Assembly (NCBI GenBank): GCA_021647245.1 | Contig: JAKIVC010000012.1 | Location: forward strand, 1-64,000 | Length of the DNA stretch: 64,000 nt | Origin: Gammaproteobacteria bacterium | GTDB lineage: Bacteria > Pseudomonadota > Gammaproteobacteria > RBG-16-57-12 | Direction of reading: 5' to 3' | Shown here: one piece after another, positions 54,043 to 62,326 of the stretch | How the letters are laid out: each line of letters starts with the position of its first letter | How positions within the stretch are numbered: position 1 is the first letter of the stretch | The notes under the pieces: generated by a model | The model's input: only the letters and a program-made list of their open reading frames with translations | What the model was told of the DNA's origin: nothing | Databases searched by the model: none | Translations under genes and position numbers: made by a program

Positions 54043-55247
54043 TAGAGCCGGCTCCGCTGGTCATTCATCATAAACCCTTGCAGCGGCAACCCTAACCCCT
54101 TTTGCAGGGCAATCACCTTAAACAGCTCTCCCATCTCATTTGGCATCGTCAGTTTTTTCACCTGCTGAGCAATCAACATCTGCTGCTTTATATCGTCCGG
54201 GTCATTATCCGCCAACCTCTCGGTGAGACCCAGCGACATCAAAAAGTAAGCTTGGGAGGTGAAACCACTCACATCAAAGCTGGCACGGCACGCCTCTTCA
54301 GCAACCTGAGTAAAATCAACATGGGCAGTAATATCCTGCAAGCCGAGCAGAATCAGTGGATCAGCATGGCTGCGATGCCGGTAGTGGCACATCAAGCTGC
54401 CACCACTGCGTTGTGGATGGTAAAACTCATGTTGCGGATAGCCGTAATCGATCAAAAACACAGCAGCCTTTCCCAGTGAACCGGCCATCGACTGCAACCA
54501 TGGCCCCACCGCGGCGTTATACTCCGAACGGTAACCATCAGGTCGCTGTTTCGCCAGCTCGACCAAAGTCGCCGCACTCGCAAGAGACTCGCCAACCTCA
54601 TCTAAAGCGTAAGTAAGCCCTTGCTCACCCAGCATCACGTTAACCTCTTGAAGCACCCCTTCTTGTACCTCAAACAGGTTTATCGGCATCGCATCCAACA
54701 CCTCATTGGCAAAGACCACGCCGTTAATCGGCACCTCGGGCAGCGCATCCAGCCAGACCACCCGCTCTAACAGCTGCGGCGCATCTTCACGCAGCCGCTG
54801 GTGTTGGCGCTGACGCAAATCCGCGCTCAACTCCATAATATAATAGTGGTCTGGCAGGCAATCGATTCGTGCCAGCTCACGCAGAATTTCTAATGCCATC
54901 ACACCACTGCCGGCACCATACTCAAGAATATCGCCACCGCCCAGCGCCCGCAAAACCTGTGCCGCCTGATGAGCCAAGCAGTGTGAAAAGAGGGGTGAAA
55001 TTTCTGGAGCCGTCACGAAGTCACCCGCTTCACCAAACTTTTGTGCCCCCGCAGCATAATAACCGAGACCCGGCGCATACAGTGCTAGCGCCATGAAACG
55101 GGCAAAGCTTATACTACCGCCTTCGGCTTCAATTTCATCGGCAATCACTTCGAACAGTGCTCGACTATGGGCCTGGGCAAAGGCATCGGGGACGGGTAGT
55201 TGGCTGCACTGTGCTGCCACTTCACGAAGTTGTTTCATTCCGTTCAT
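54042..55247 (-). CDS. SAM-dependent methyltransferase, MidA/NDUFAF7 family
   Basis: A protein of about 401 residues (PF02636). The N-terminal segment SFARFMALALYAPGLGYYA and KFGEAGDFVTAPEISPLF are family hallmarks. The SAM-binding motif is ILEYGAGSGVMALEIL, with a later FANEVLDAMPI. The mitochondrial homologue NDUFAF7 dimethylates an arginine of complex I; the bacterial substrate is unclear. The frame opens at 55343, but ATG at 55247 avoids a non-conserved leader that would overlap the divergent reductase gene. Only 53 bases separate the two divergent starts. The stop codon abuts the inverted repeat at 53970-54042. Confidence 0.88.
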   Translation of the reverse strand: MNGMKQLREVAAQCSQLPVPDAFAQAHSRALFEVIADEIEAEGGSISFARFMALALYAPGLGYYAAGAQKFGEAGDFVTAPEISPLFSHCLAHQAAQVLRALGGGDILEYGAGSGVMALEILRELARIDCLPDHYYIMELSADLRQRQHQRLREDAPQLLERVVWLDALPEVPINGVVFANEVLDAMPINLFEVQEGVLQEVNVMLGEQGLTYALDEVGESLASAATLVELAKQRPDGYRSEYNAAVGPWLQSMAGSLGKAAVFLIDYGYPQHEFYHPQRSGGSLMCHYRHRSHADPLILLGLQDITAHVDFTQVAEEACRASFDVSGFTSQAYFLMSLGLTERLADNDPDDIKQQMLIAQQVKKLTMPNEMGELFKVIALQKGLGLPLQGFMMNDQRSRL

Positions 55248-55300
55248 TCGCTCTGAAAACGCGTTAAGATTAAAATTAAATGAGAAACAGGGGGCTAACG

Positions 55301-56059
55301 ATGGCGAAGGATACCACACCGCAGGCGGTGCGTAAGGTTGCAATTATCACGGGCGCCGCCCACCGAATAGGTGCCTCGATCACAAAAAACCTTCATCAAT
55401 CAGGCATGAATGTGGTGCTGCACTATCGCCACTCCCACGAGGAGGCTCAATGCCTCTGCCATGACCTCAATGCCATGCGACCTCACTCAGCGATCACATT
55501 GCAAGCTGATCTGCACCATGCGGAAAGCTGGCAGCCACTCATCGAAAAGTCGCAACAACAGTGGGGGCGATTGGATCTACTGGTCAACAACGCCTCCAGC
55601 TTTTACCCGACTAAAGTCGCCAATGTTACCGAAGCGATCTGGGATGAGTTGGTGAGTTCAAACCTCAAAACACCCTTTTTCCTCTCACAGGCTGCGGCAC
55701 CCCATCTTAAAAAGCATCAGGGATCCATTGTGAATATTGTCGATATCCACGCCGAGCGCCCACTCAAAAACCACCCAGTCTACTCAATTGCTAAAGCAGG
55801 GCTGGTGATGATGACAAAATCCCTCGCTTGTGAACTAGGCCCGGAAATTCGCGTCAATGGCGTGGCTCCTGGTGCTATTCTATGGCCGGATCACAACATG
55901 GATGATGAGACTCGGCAGCGCATCATTTCACGCACCTTTCTCCAGCGTCAGGGAGAGGCCAATAATATTGCAGAGGCTGTGCTATTTTTAGCTCGCAACG
56001 CCCCCTACACTACGGGTCACATACTCACCGTAGATGGTGGCCGCTCCTTAAACAGTTAG
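55301..56059 (+). CDS. Pteridine reductase-like SDR (FolM/PTR1 group)
   Basis: A 252-residue short-chain dehydrogenase. The NADPH motif VAIITGAAHRIGASITKNLHQ with Arg in the TGxxxRIG position, the NNASSFYPT element and the YSIAKAGLVMMTKSLA active site with Tyr and Lys match PTR1/FolM proteins. These reduce dihydro- or oxidised pterins and can support folate metabolism. The presence of folK and folB 0.8 kb away fits this. ATG at 55301 follows a GGGG stretch; the longer frame from 55280 is not supported. Confidence 0.82.
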   Translation: MAKDTTPQAVRKVAIITGAAHRIGASITKNLHQSGMNVVLHYRHSHEEAQCLCHDLNAMRPHSAITLQADLHHAESWQPLIEKSQQQWGRLDLLVNNASSFYPTKVANVTEAIWDELVSSNLKTPFFLSQAAAPHLKKHQGSIVNIVDIHAERPLKNHPVYSIAKAGLVMMTKSLACELGPEIRVNGVAPGAILWPDHNMDDETRQRIISRTFLQRQGEANNIAEAVLFLARNAPYTTGHILTVDGGRSLNS

Positions 56060-56156
56060 CCTGATCACCCCAAGAGCTAGCAAGCGTTGGGGCAATAGTG
56101 GCATAATCAAAACCATATTTTGTTACCTAATTTAAGAATAAAGGTAAAAACGCCCC

Positions 56157-56828
56157 ATGAAACAGCTTATTTTTACCCTGTTGCTGCTATTTTTCACTAC
56201 CGGAACCGTTGCCGCCGAGGTGGTTAAATATGTTAATGATTACCTGCTGATCACACTACGCAGCGGCCCCGGCTCGCAGTTTAAAATCGAAAAAAACCTA
56301 GGATCAGGCACTCAGCTTACGATTTTGCAACAGAGTGAGGATGGTAAATTTAGCTTGGTACGCACCGACAAAGGTGTAGAGGGTTGGGTGCTCAATCAAT
56401 ATCTGGTGAGCAAACCGGTCGCACGACAGCTGCTTGGTCAGGTACAGCGTGAGCTGGCCACGCTCAAAGAGCAGTATCAAACGCTGCAACAGCGCCACGC
56501 TGAAGTCAGCGATAAGAAAGAGAGTATAACGAAAGAGCGCGCTGTACTGAGTGAGCAGCTTGAAACAGCGCACCAAAAACTAGAGACCCTAGAAAAGGTT
56601 GCCGCCCGGCCACTTCAGCTGGAGAGTGAAAACAGCCGACTGACCAATGAGGCGGTAGAGCTGAGAAACCGTCTGCGTATTACCGAAGAGAAAAACCGTG
56701 CACTGGAAGATAGTGAAGCGCGCCAATGGTTTGCGGTGGGTGCCGTAGTGCTGTTTCTTGGCATCATCCTCGGCCTGATTATACCTCGTCTAAAGCCGCG
56801 TCGCAGCGACTCTTGGGGCGGCATTTAA
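56157..56828 (+). CDS. TIGR04211-type SH3-domain membrane protein (YgiM-like)
   Basis: A 223-residue envelope protein. It has a signal peptide (residues 1-20, ending VAA-E), a bacterial SH3 domain (about 22-90, including LRSGPGSQFKIEKNL and GVEGWVLNQYL), a coiled coil (about 95-180) and one C-terminal membrane helix (about 188-207) followed by a basic tail. E. coli YgiM has the same order of parts. Its role is unknown, with a possible link to cell-wall binding. The stop overlaps the convergent folK stop by four bases. Confidence 0.88.
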   Translation: MKQLIFTLLLLFFTTGTVAAEVVKYVNDYLLITLRSGPGSQFKIEKNLGSGTQLTILQQSEDGKFSLVRTDKGVEGWVLNQYLVSKPVARQLLGQVQRELATLKEQYQTLQQRHAEVSDKKESITKERAVLSEQLETAHQKLETLEKVAARPLQLESENSRLTNEAVELRNRLRITEEKNRALEDSEARQWFAVGAVVLFLGIILGLIIPRLKPRRSDSWGGI

Positions 56829-57316
56829 CCCCAATCGAAGGGTACCCGCCACAAGGTGTGTGCGGGCACTTCAAATTGAGTCCAGAGCTGCTGATAACGC
56901 TCTCCACAAAGGGGGTGGCACTGCTCAGGTACCAACTCTGCCAATGGCTGTAACACGTGAGCGTACTTAGCAATCTCTGCCCGGGGAATATCCAGCCCCT
57001 GTGCGCGATAATCCTCTTGACCAAACAGCAAAATATCCAGATCTAAAGTGCGTGAACTAAATTTGGTACTGCTGCGTACCCGACCATAGCGGGTCTCGAT
57101 CTCTCGCAACGTCGTGGCAACCGACGCAACCGACTGATCACTCTCAAAGCTCAATACCAAGTTATAAAAATCATCCCCTTCAAAGCCAACGGCTCGGCTT
57201 TGGTAGACCGAAGAGAGGCTAAGCTCACCATAAGCCACGCGCAGCGCATCAACGCCCCGATGGATGTTCTTCTCACGCTCAATATTGGAGCCAACACTGA
57301 TAAAAACCGTGGTCAT
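56825..57316 (-). CDS. folK: Hydroxymethyldihydropterin pyrophosphokinase FolK
   Basis: A 163-residue HPPK. The N-terminal motif is VFISVGSNIEREKNI, the pterin pocket is AVGFEGDDFYNLVLSFES, and the ATP/Mg site is RTLDLDILLFG followed by IPRAEIAKYAHVLQPLAEL. It makes the diphosphorylated pterin used by FolP in folate synthesis. The ATG at 57316 overlaps the folB stop (TGATG), so both are translated in sequence. Confidence 0.93.
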   Translation of the reverse strand: MTTVFISVGSNIEREKNIHRGVDALRVAYGELSLSSVYQSRAVGFEGDDFYNLVLSFESDQSVASVATTLREIETRYGRVRSSTKFSSRTLDLDILLFGQEDYRAQGLDIPRAEIAKYAHVLQPLAELVPEQCHPLCGERYQQLWTQFEVPAHTLWRVPFDWG

Positions 57317-57672
57317 CACCCCTTGGTTCCGCGCTCAATCAGTACCCCCACATCGTTCGCCCCCCGCAGCGCGCCCCTCTTATTCAACCGCAAACGCACC
57401 CAAGGCACCTTAAATTCAACCATAATAATTTCACAAATACGCTCAGCCAGCGTCTCAACCAACTGAAAATCACTGCTACTCACAAACTCAATCAAGCGTT
57501 TTGAGACTGCCTTGTAATCCAAAGTATCTCTCAACTCATCACTGGCGGCTGCTTTACGAATATCCGTTGCCATATCAACATCAAAGCTGATGGTCTGAGT
57601 AATCTGGCGCTCCCAATCAAAAACCCCAATTACCGTGTCGATTTTAAGGTCACGAATATAGATAATGTCCAT
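57316..57672 (-). CDS. folB: Dihydroneopterin aldolase FolB
   Basis: A 118-residue enzyme with IYIRDLKIDTVIGVFDWERQ at the start, the LDYKAVSKRLIEFV core and LVETLAERICEIIM. The family Glu and Tyr needed for retro-aldol cleavage of dihydroneopterin are visible. The frame extends to 57717, but ATG at 57672 gives the normal length and N-terminus. It is divergent from plsY, with about 120 bases between as the shared promoter region. Confidence 0.93.
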   Translation of the reverse strand: MDIIYIRDLKIDTVIGVFDWERQITQTISFDVDMATDIRKAAASDELRDTLDYKAVSKRLIEFVSSSDFQLVETLAERICEIIMVEFKVPWVRLRLNKRGALRGANDVGVLIERGTKG

Positions 57673-57793
57673 TGGCACCTGCTTTTGTGTTGTTAAGAAC
57701 ACCCAGTATGACAACACGGGGTGGTATTAATAATTCGGTTTATCCCCCATAATACCCACCTTTACAACAGACAACTAGCAAAGTTCACCTACT

Positions 57794-58393
57794 ATGGATT
57801 ACCTGTTAATTCTGATCGCCTACCTATTCGGCTCTCTAAACTCCGCCATTATTCTATGCAAGGCGCTGTCTCTATCTGATCCTCGCAAACAGGGATCTGG
57901 TAACCCCGGCGCCACCAATGTGCTGCGTTTTGGTGGAAAAAAACTCGCGGCAACTGTACTCTTTTTCGATATTCTAAAAGGGGTCATCCCGGTGCTGATT
58001 GCACTCATCATCGGTATGGATCACGCCGTAGTCGCGGTGGTCGCTTTCGCCGCTTTTATTGGCCACCTCTACCCGTTATTCTTCAAATTCAAAGGGGGCA
58101 AAGGGGTCGCAACCGCTTTTGGTGTACTGGTCGCCATGAACTGGATGGTAGGCCTCTCCATTCTGGCCACTTGGCTGATCATGGCATTCACCTTCCGGCT
58201 CTCATCCCTCTCTGCGCTCACCGCATCAGTATTGGCCCCGCTCTATGCCTGGCTCTTTATCGGCGACCACATCACCACCGTAATCACCGTCATCATGTCC
58301 GCACTGCTGTTATGGCGACATCGCAGCAATATTCGCAACCTTCTGGCCGGTAAAGAACCTAAAATTGGCAGCAAGAAAAAACAGGCCATTTAG
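57794..58393 (+). CDS. plsY: Acyl-phosphate:glycerol-3-phosphate acyltransferase PlsY
   Basis: A 199-residue inner-membrane protein with five to seven hydrophobic segments. It shows the three conserved cytoplasmic motifs: GSLNSAIILCK, GSGNPGATNVLRFGGKK and KFKGGKGVATAFG. It forms lysophosphatidic acid in phospholipid synthesis with PlsX. The divergent arrangement of plsY and folB is common in gammaproteobacteria. Confidence 0.95.
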   Translation: MDYLLILIAYLFGSLNSAIILCKALSLSDPRKQGSGNPGATNVLRFGGKKLAATVLFFDILKGVIPVLIALIIGMDHAVVAVVAFAAFIGHLYPLFFKFKGGKGVATAFGVLVAMNWMVGLSILATWLIMAFTFRLSSLSALTASVLAPLYAWLFIGDHITTVITVIMSALLLWRHRSNIRNLLAGKEPKIGSKKKQAI

Positions 58394-58432
58394 GCTAAAC
58401 TAATAACCCTCGAAAAGATCACACACTATCCC

Positions 58433-59476
58433 ATGACAAAACAACGTAAAGCGGTCGCACTCATCTCTGGCGGCCTCGACTCGCTTCTCGCCGCTAAAGT
58501 GATGCTGGAACAAGGCATCCATGTGGAGGGAATCAATTTTTATACCGGCTTTTGTGTCGAAGGGCATACCCACGCCATCCGCAAAAAAGATAAAGCAAAA
58601 CCCAAACGCAACAACGCATTGTGGTCAGCTGAACAACTGGGGATAAAACTACATATTATCGATGTCATTGATGAGTACAAAGAGGTGCTGATCAACCCAA
58701 AGCATGGCTATGGCGCCAACATGAACCCCTGCCTAGACTGCAAATGTTTTATGGTCAGCAAAGCACGGGAGTGGGCAAAAGAGAACAATTTTGACTTCAT
58801 CATCACCGGTGAAGTGGTCGGCCAACGCCCCATGTCACAACGCCGTGACACCATGAACATAGTCAGTCGAGAGTCAGGCGCTGCCGATATACTGGTGCGC
58901 CCACTCTGCGCAAAAAATCTACCCGAAACCTTGCCGGAGCGAGAAGGGTGGATCTCACGCGATGGCATGTATGACTTTAATGGCCGCAGCCGTAAACCAC
59001 AGATAGCACTGGCCAGCCAGTTTGGCTTTAAAGATTACGCCCAGCCCGCTGGAGGGTGCTGCTTCCTCACCGATGAGTCCTACTCCAAAAAGCTGGTCGA
59101 CCTTTGGGATGCCCGTAACAGCCGCGAATATGAGATGGATGACATCATGCTGCTTAAAGTGGGCCGCCACATTCGCCCCAAACCCCACTTCAAGCTTATT
59201 ATTGGCCGTGAAGATGGCGAAAACCGCTTTATGGATGGCTACCGAAAACAGTTCGACCACTTCACCACCGTCAGCTGCCCTGGGCCGCTGGTACTCATTG
59301 ATGGTGAGATGCAAGCTGATGATATAGAGCTTGCTGCCCGCCTGGTGGCGCGTTTCAGTAAAGATAAAAACAGCGATGCTGTCACGGTCTGCCTACAGCT
59401 ACGTGACGGAACAGAAAGACCACTGACCGTAACACCGCTGCGCGATGAAGAGATTCCCGAGGCATGGTACATATGA
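58433..59476 (+). CDS. MnmA-like PP-loop thiolation enzyme with C-terminal NFACT-like domain
   Basis: A 347-residue protein. The N-terminal PP-loop VALISGGLDSLLAAKVM, a central NPCLDCKCFMVSKAREWA with paired cysteines and FIITGEVVGQRPMSQR resemble tRNA thiouridylases such as MnmA. The C-terminal part (about 240-330; MLLKVGRHIRPKPHFKLIIG, GREDGENRF) resembles the NFACT RNA-binding domain. It may thiolate RNA or another acceptor. The stop codon overlaps the start of a TusA-like gene (ATGA), and a sulfur relay from that protein is plausible. No defined substrate is known to me for this subfamily. Confidence 0.72.
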   Translation: MTKQRKAVALISGGLDSLLAAKVMLEQGIHVEGINFYTGFCVEGHTHAIRKKDKAKPKRNNALWSAEQLGIKLHIIDVIDEYKEVLINPKHGYGANMNPCLDCKCFMVSKAREWAKENNFDFIITGEVVGQRPMSQRRDTMNIVSRESGAADILVRPLCAKNLPETLPEREGWISRDGMYDFNGRSRKPQIALASQFGFKDYAQPAGGCCFLTDESYSKKLVDLWDARNSREYEMDDIMLLKVGRHIRPKPHFKLIIGREDGENRFMDGYRKQFDHFTTVSCPGPLVLIDGEMQADDIELAARLVARFSKDKNSDAVTVCLQLRDGTERPLTVTPLRDEEIPEAWYI

Positions 59477-59709
59477 GCCAACACACACTTGACGCACGCC
59501 GTCTGCTCTGCCCGCTGCCGGTCATTCGCACCCAAAATGCCGCCAAAAAACTCAACCCAGGCGACACACTATCTATCACCTGCACTGACCCCGGCGCGGA
59601 ATCAGATATTCCAACCTGGAGTCGCATCAATGGCCACAAAGTCATTGACATAAAGCAGGATGATGAAGCAAACGAATTGACCATCACCATCGAAATAGGC
59701 AAAGCGTAA
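59473..59709 (+). CDS. TusA-like sulfurtransferase
   Basis: A 78-residue protein with the SirA/TusA signature. LDARRLLCPLPVIRTQNAAKKL includes the persulfide-carrying Cys in the CPxP motif (here CPLP), followed by the DPGAESDIPTW element. TusA-type proteins hand sulfur to thiolation enzymes or take part in sulfur oxidation. ATG at 59473 overlaps the preceding stop by four bases, which couples it to the PP-loop enzyme gene and suggests the two work together. Confidence 0.88.
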   Translation: MSQHTLDARRLLCPLPVIRTQNAAKKLNPGDTLSITCTDPGAESDIPTWSRINGHKVIDIKQDDEANELTITIEIGKA

Positions 59710-59712
59710 TTC

Positions 59713-60891
59713 ATGGGGCAGAGCAACCAGTCTAATAAATCCTCCAGCCAACATGACCTGCGTTACCGGGAGATTCGAAAAGTCACCCTCATCGGATCGG
59801 CGATTGACCTACTGCTGGCCATTTTAAAGCTATTATTTGGTTGGCTGGGTCAATCCCAGGCACTCATTGCGGATGGCATTCACTCCCTATCAGACCTTAT
59901 GACCGACGTCATGGTTATCTACGCCGCCAAACATGCCAGCAAAGAGGCAGACCAAGGCCACCCATACGGCCACGGCCGCTTTGAAACCATCGCCACCATC
60001 ATCCTTGGTGGCACCCTTATATTAGTCGCTATCGGTATCGCCTGGGATGCCACCCTGCGGTTATTTGAACCCACATCACTACTGACACCCGGCTGGCTTG
60101 CACTCTCCATTGCTGCCCTCTCGGTAATCCTTAAAGAGGCGATCTATCAATATACCGCACACGCCGCTAAACGACTGCGCTCGCGGATGCTTCATGCCAA
60201 CGCCTGGCACAGTCGCACCGATGCCATCTCTTCTGTTTTTGTCATCATCGGCATCAGCGGCGCCATGCTCGGCCTCAACTACCTCGATGCCATTGCTGCC
60301 ATTGCGGTTGCCATTATGATTGCCAAGGTAGGCGCCGATCTAGTTTGGCAAAGCACCCAGGAACTCACCGATGCCGCACTGGACCAAGAGCAGGTAAAAG
60401 CAATTGAAAAATGCATTACCAACATCAGCAGCGTTTGCAGCCTGCACATGCTCAGAACACGCCGTATGGGTGGCGATGCACTGGTCGATGTACATATTCA
60501 GGTAGAACCCCACCTCACTGTTTCAGAGGGGCACCAGATCAGCGAAGTGGTTCGCACCACCCTTATCAGCCAGTTTGATGAGATCAATGATGTGATGGTT
60601 CACATAGACCCTGAAGATGATGAACACACACGCCCGAACACAACATTACCCCTGCGAGATGAGGTTGAAAAAATACTGCGAAAAGCCTGGGAAAACGAGC
60701 CGGAAGCCACACATATAAAACGCATTTTACTGCACTATATTAATGGCGAAATAGTGATTGAAGTCACCCTACCATTAAAAATATTGGCAAATATCCAAGA
60801 TGGCACCACAGTAAATCAACGCTTTTCAAAAATTACCGCCCAAGTAAACTACATTGCCCGCGTTGATATCTACTACCAAGACGCACCGTAA
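59713..60891 (+). CDS. Cation diffusion facilitator (CDF) metal transporter
   Basis: A 392-residue protein with six membrane segments in the first 215 residues. Metal-binding residues lie in IADGIHSLSDLMTDVMV, HPYGHGRFETIATI and the ANAWHSRTDAISS motif. A C-terminal cytoplasmic domain (about 220-300) and an unusual second C-terminal extension (about 310-390) follow; most bacterial CDFs end near residue 300. It should export divalent metal such as zinc, iron or manganese. It begins four bases after the TusA-like gene, so it is likely in the same operon. Confidence 0.88.
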   Translation: MGQSNQSNKSSSQHDLRYREIRKVTLIGSAIDLLLAILKLLFGWLGQSQALIADGIHSLSDLMTDVMVIYAAKHASKEADQGHPYGHGRFETIATIILGGTLILVAIGIAWDATLRLFEPTSLLTPGWLALSIAALSVILKEAIYQYTAHAAKRLRSRMLHANAWHSRTDAISSVFVIIGISGAMLGLNYLDAIAAIAVAIMIAKVGADLVWQSTQELTDAALDQEQVKAIEKCITNISSVCSLHMLRTRRMGGDALVDVHIQVEPHLTVSEGHQISEVVRTTLISQFDEINDVMVHIDPEDDEHTRPNTTLPLRDEVEKILRKAWENEPEATHIKRILLHYINGEIVIEVTLPLKILANIQDGTTVNQRFSKITAQVNYIARVDIYYQDAP

Positions 60892-61246
60892 AAGTAGCAT
60901 CCTTTTCCTGACCCAACGCAGCCATTGGCCTATTTGGCAGGAAGGAAGCCGAACCAGAGGCAATGACAGAACCGGGACAGCACCGTGCAGCTGTGTGTGA
61001 AGTGGAAAGTACAACTTAAACTCGGGTGGTTTTTGTCTTGACTATGGGGTCCACTTTACACATCATCTCGCGTTTCTATCTGGGGATTAGGGAAATTACG
61101 GTTGATTGTTATTTCTATGAATGTTGTCATGGAGGATCACTACAAGGGGCTTAGTTAGCCGTCCCTCGGCAATGAGACGACATTTCAAAAATATTAGCGA
61201 AGTAGTTTTTCTGCCTATCGCGGCTTCGCTCAACAATGGGTATATT
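60892..61246. other. Gene-free stretch with a possible IS-end relic
   Basis: These 355 bases carry no supported gene. The string GGGGTCCACTTTACA (61047-61060) reads like an insertion-sequence end. TTACACATCATCTCGC at 61056-61071 also occurs at 32636-32651 and is followed there by similar sequence. The frame of the next gene is open through the second half, but the codons there do not match ZapE. Confidence 0.35.
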
Positions 61247-62326
61247 GTGTCGCCACTACAGCACTACCTGCAAGCGTGCCAGAAAAAAGGGCTGCATACC
61301 GATGCGATTCAGCAACAAGCGGTTGTTCGCTTGGATGACCTCTACCAGCGCCTGCTCGCGCCGCACGAGCCTTCTCTGCTACAACGTTTACTGGGCCGGC
61401 CACTGAACCCCATAGTCGGGATTTATCTGTGGGGTGGTGTTGGCCGGGGCAAGACCTTTGTTACCGATCTTTTTTATAATTGCCTGCCATTTAATGACAA
61501 GCGGCGCGTCCATTTCCACCGCTTTATGCAACAGGTACATGCAGAGCTCCAAGGGTTGCCCAAAACCCCTGACCCCCTAAAAATTGTTGCCAAAAACCTT
61601 GCCAAACAGTTTCGCCTACTGGTACTGGATGAATTCCATGTTTCAGATATTGCCGATGCCATGCTGCTGGCCGGCCTGCTACAGGCTCTGTTCGAAAATG
61701 GTGTAACGCTGGTAACCACCTCGAACATCCCCCTTTCAAAGCTCTATCAAAATGGCTTGCAACGGGAGCGGTTCCTACCTGCCATCACCCTGTTACAACA
61801 ACACACGGAATCTATTGAGATGAACGGCACATCTGACTACCGCCTTAACCTTCTGGAAAAAGATGGAACCTATCACTGCCCAATAGAAGAGAGCACTGAA
61901 GCATTATTGAAACAACAATTCAACACACTGATTAGCGGAACAGCCACGCAACGGCCACTGCAGATTAATGGTCGAGAGATAATTACTCATAAGATAGCGG
62001 GCGGAGTGGCCTGGTTTCGCTTCCCGCAGATATGCCAAACACCTCGCTCAGCGAGTGATTACCTAGAGGTTGCACGTTGTTTTCATACGGTGATCATTAG
62101 TGATATTCCGCGTATTCACGTGGAAAATGATGGTGTTGCCAAGCGCTTCATTGACCTTATCGATGCGCTGTATGATCATCGCGTCAAGCTGCTAGTCAGT
62201 GCTGACCAAGAGCCCGAGAGCCTCTATCTGGGCGAGCGGCTCGCCTTCCCTTTTCAGCGCACAATTAGCCGGCTACATGAAATGCGCAGCCAGCGCTATT
62301 TAGCCGAACCTCACTCTGTGGAGTAG
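61247..62326 (+). CDS. zapE: Cell division ATPase ZapE (AFG1-like)
   Basis: A 359-residue AFG1-type ATPase. Walker A is LWGGVGRGKTFVTDLFY, preceded by the family N-terminal SPLQHYLQ. Then come HFHRFMQQVHAEL, Walker B LLVLDEFHVSDIADAML, TSNIPLSKLYQNGLQRERFLPAI and RRLxxM-type ending (ISRLHEMRSQRYL). E. coli ZapE (375 residues) acts on FtsZ at the division site. The GTG at 61247 puts the N-terminus where homologues start. The frame extends to ATG 61121 with 42 extra non-conserved residues, and no ribosome binding site is strong at either place. The stop directly abuts the stop of the convergent ligase gene. Confidence 0.88.
   Translation: MSPLQHYLQACQKKGLHTDAIQQQAVVRLDDLYQRLLAPHEPSLLQRLLGRPLNPIVGIYLWGGVGRGKTFVTDLFYNCLPFNDKRRVHFHRFMQQVHAELQGLPKTPDPLKIVAKNLAKQFRLLVLDEFHVSDIADAMLLAGLLQALFENGVTLVTTSNIPLSKLYQNGLQRERFLPAITLLQQHTESIEMNGTSDYRLNLLEKDGTYHCPIEESTEALLKQQFNTLISGTATQRPLQINGREIITHKIAGGVAWFRFPQICQTPRSASDYLEVARCFHTVIISDIPRIHVENDGVAKRFIDLIDALYDHRVKLLVSADQEPESLYLGERLAFPFQRTISRLHEMRSQRYLAEPHSVE

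Noticed and set aside
61121-61246. Extended ZapE N-terminus from ATG 61121
   Set aside because: The 42 extra residues do not match ZapE and the region looks intergenic. I kept the GTG at 61247 while noting that its ribosome binding site is weak.
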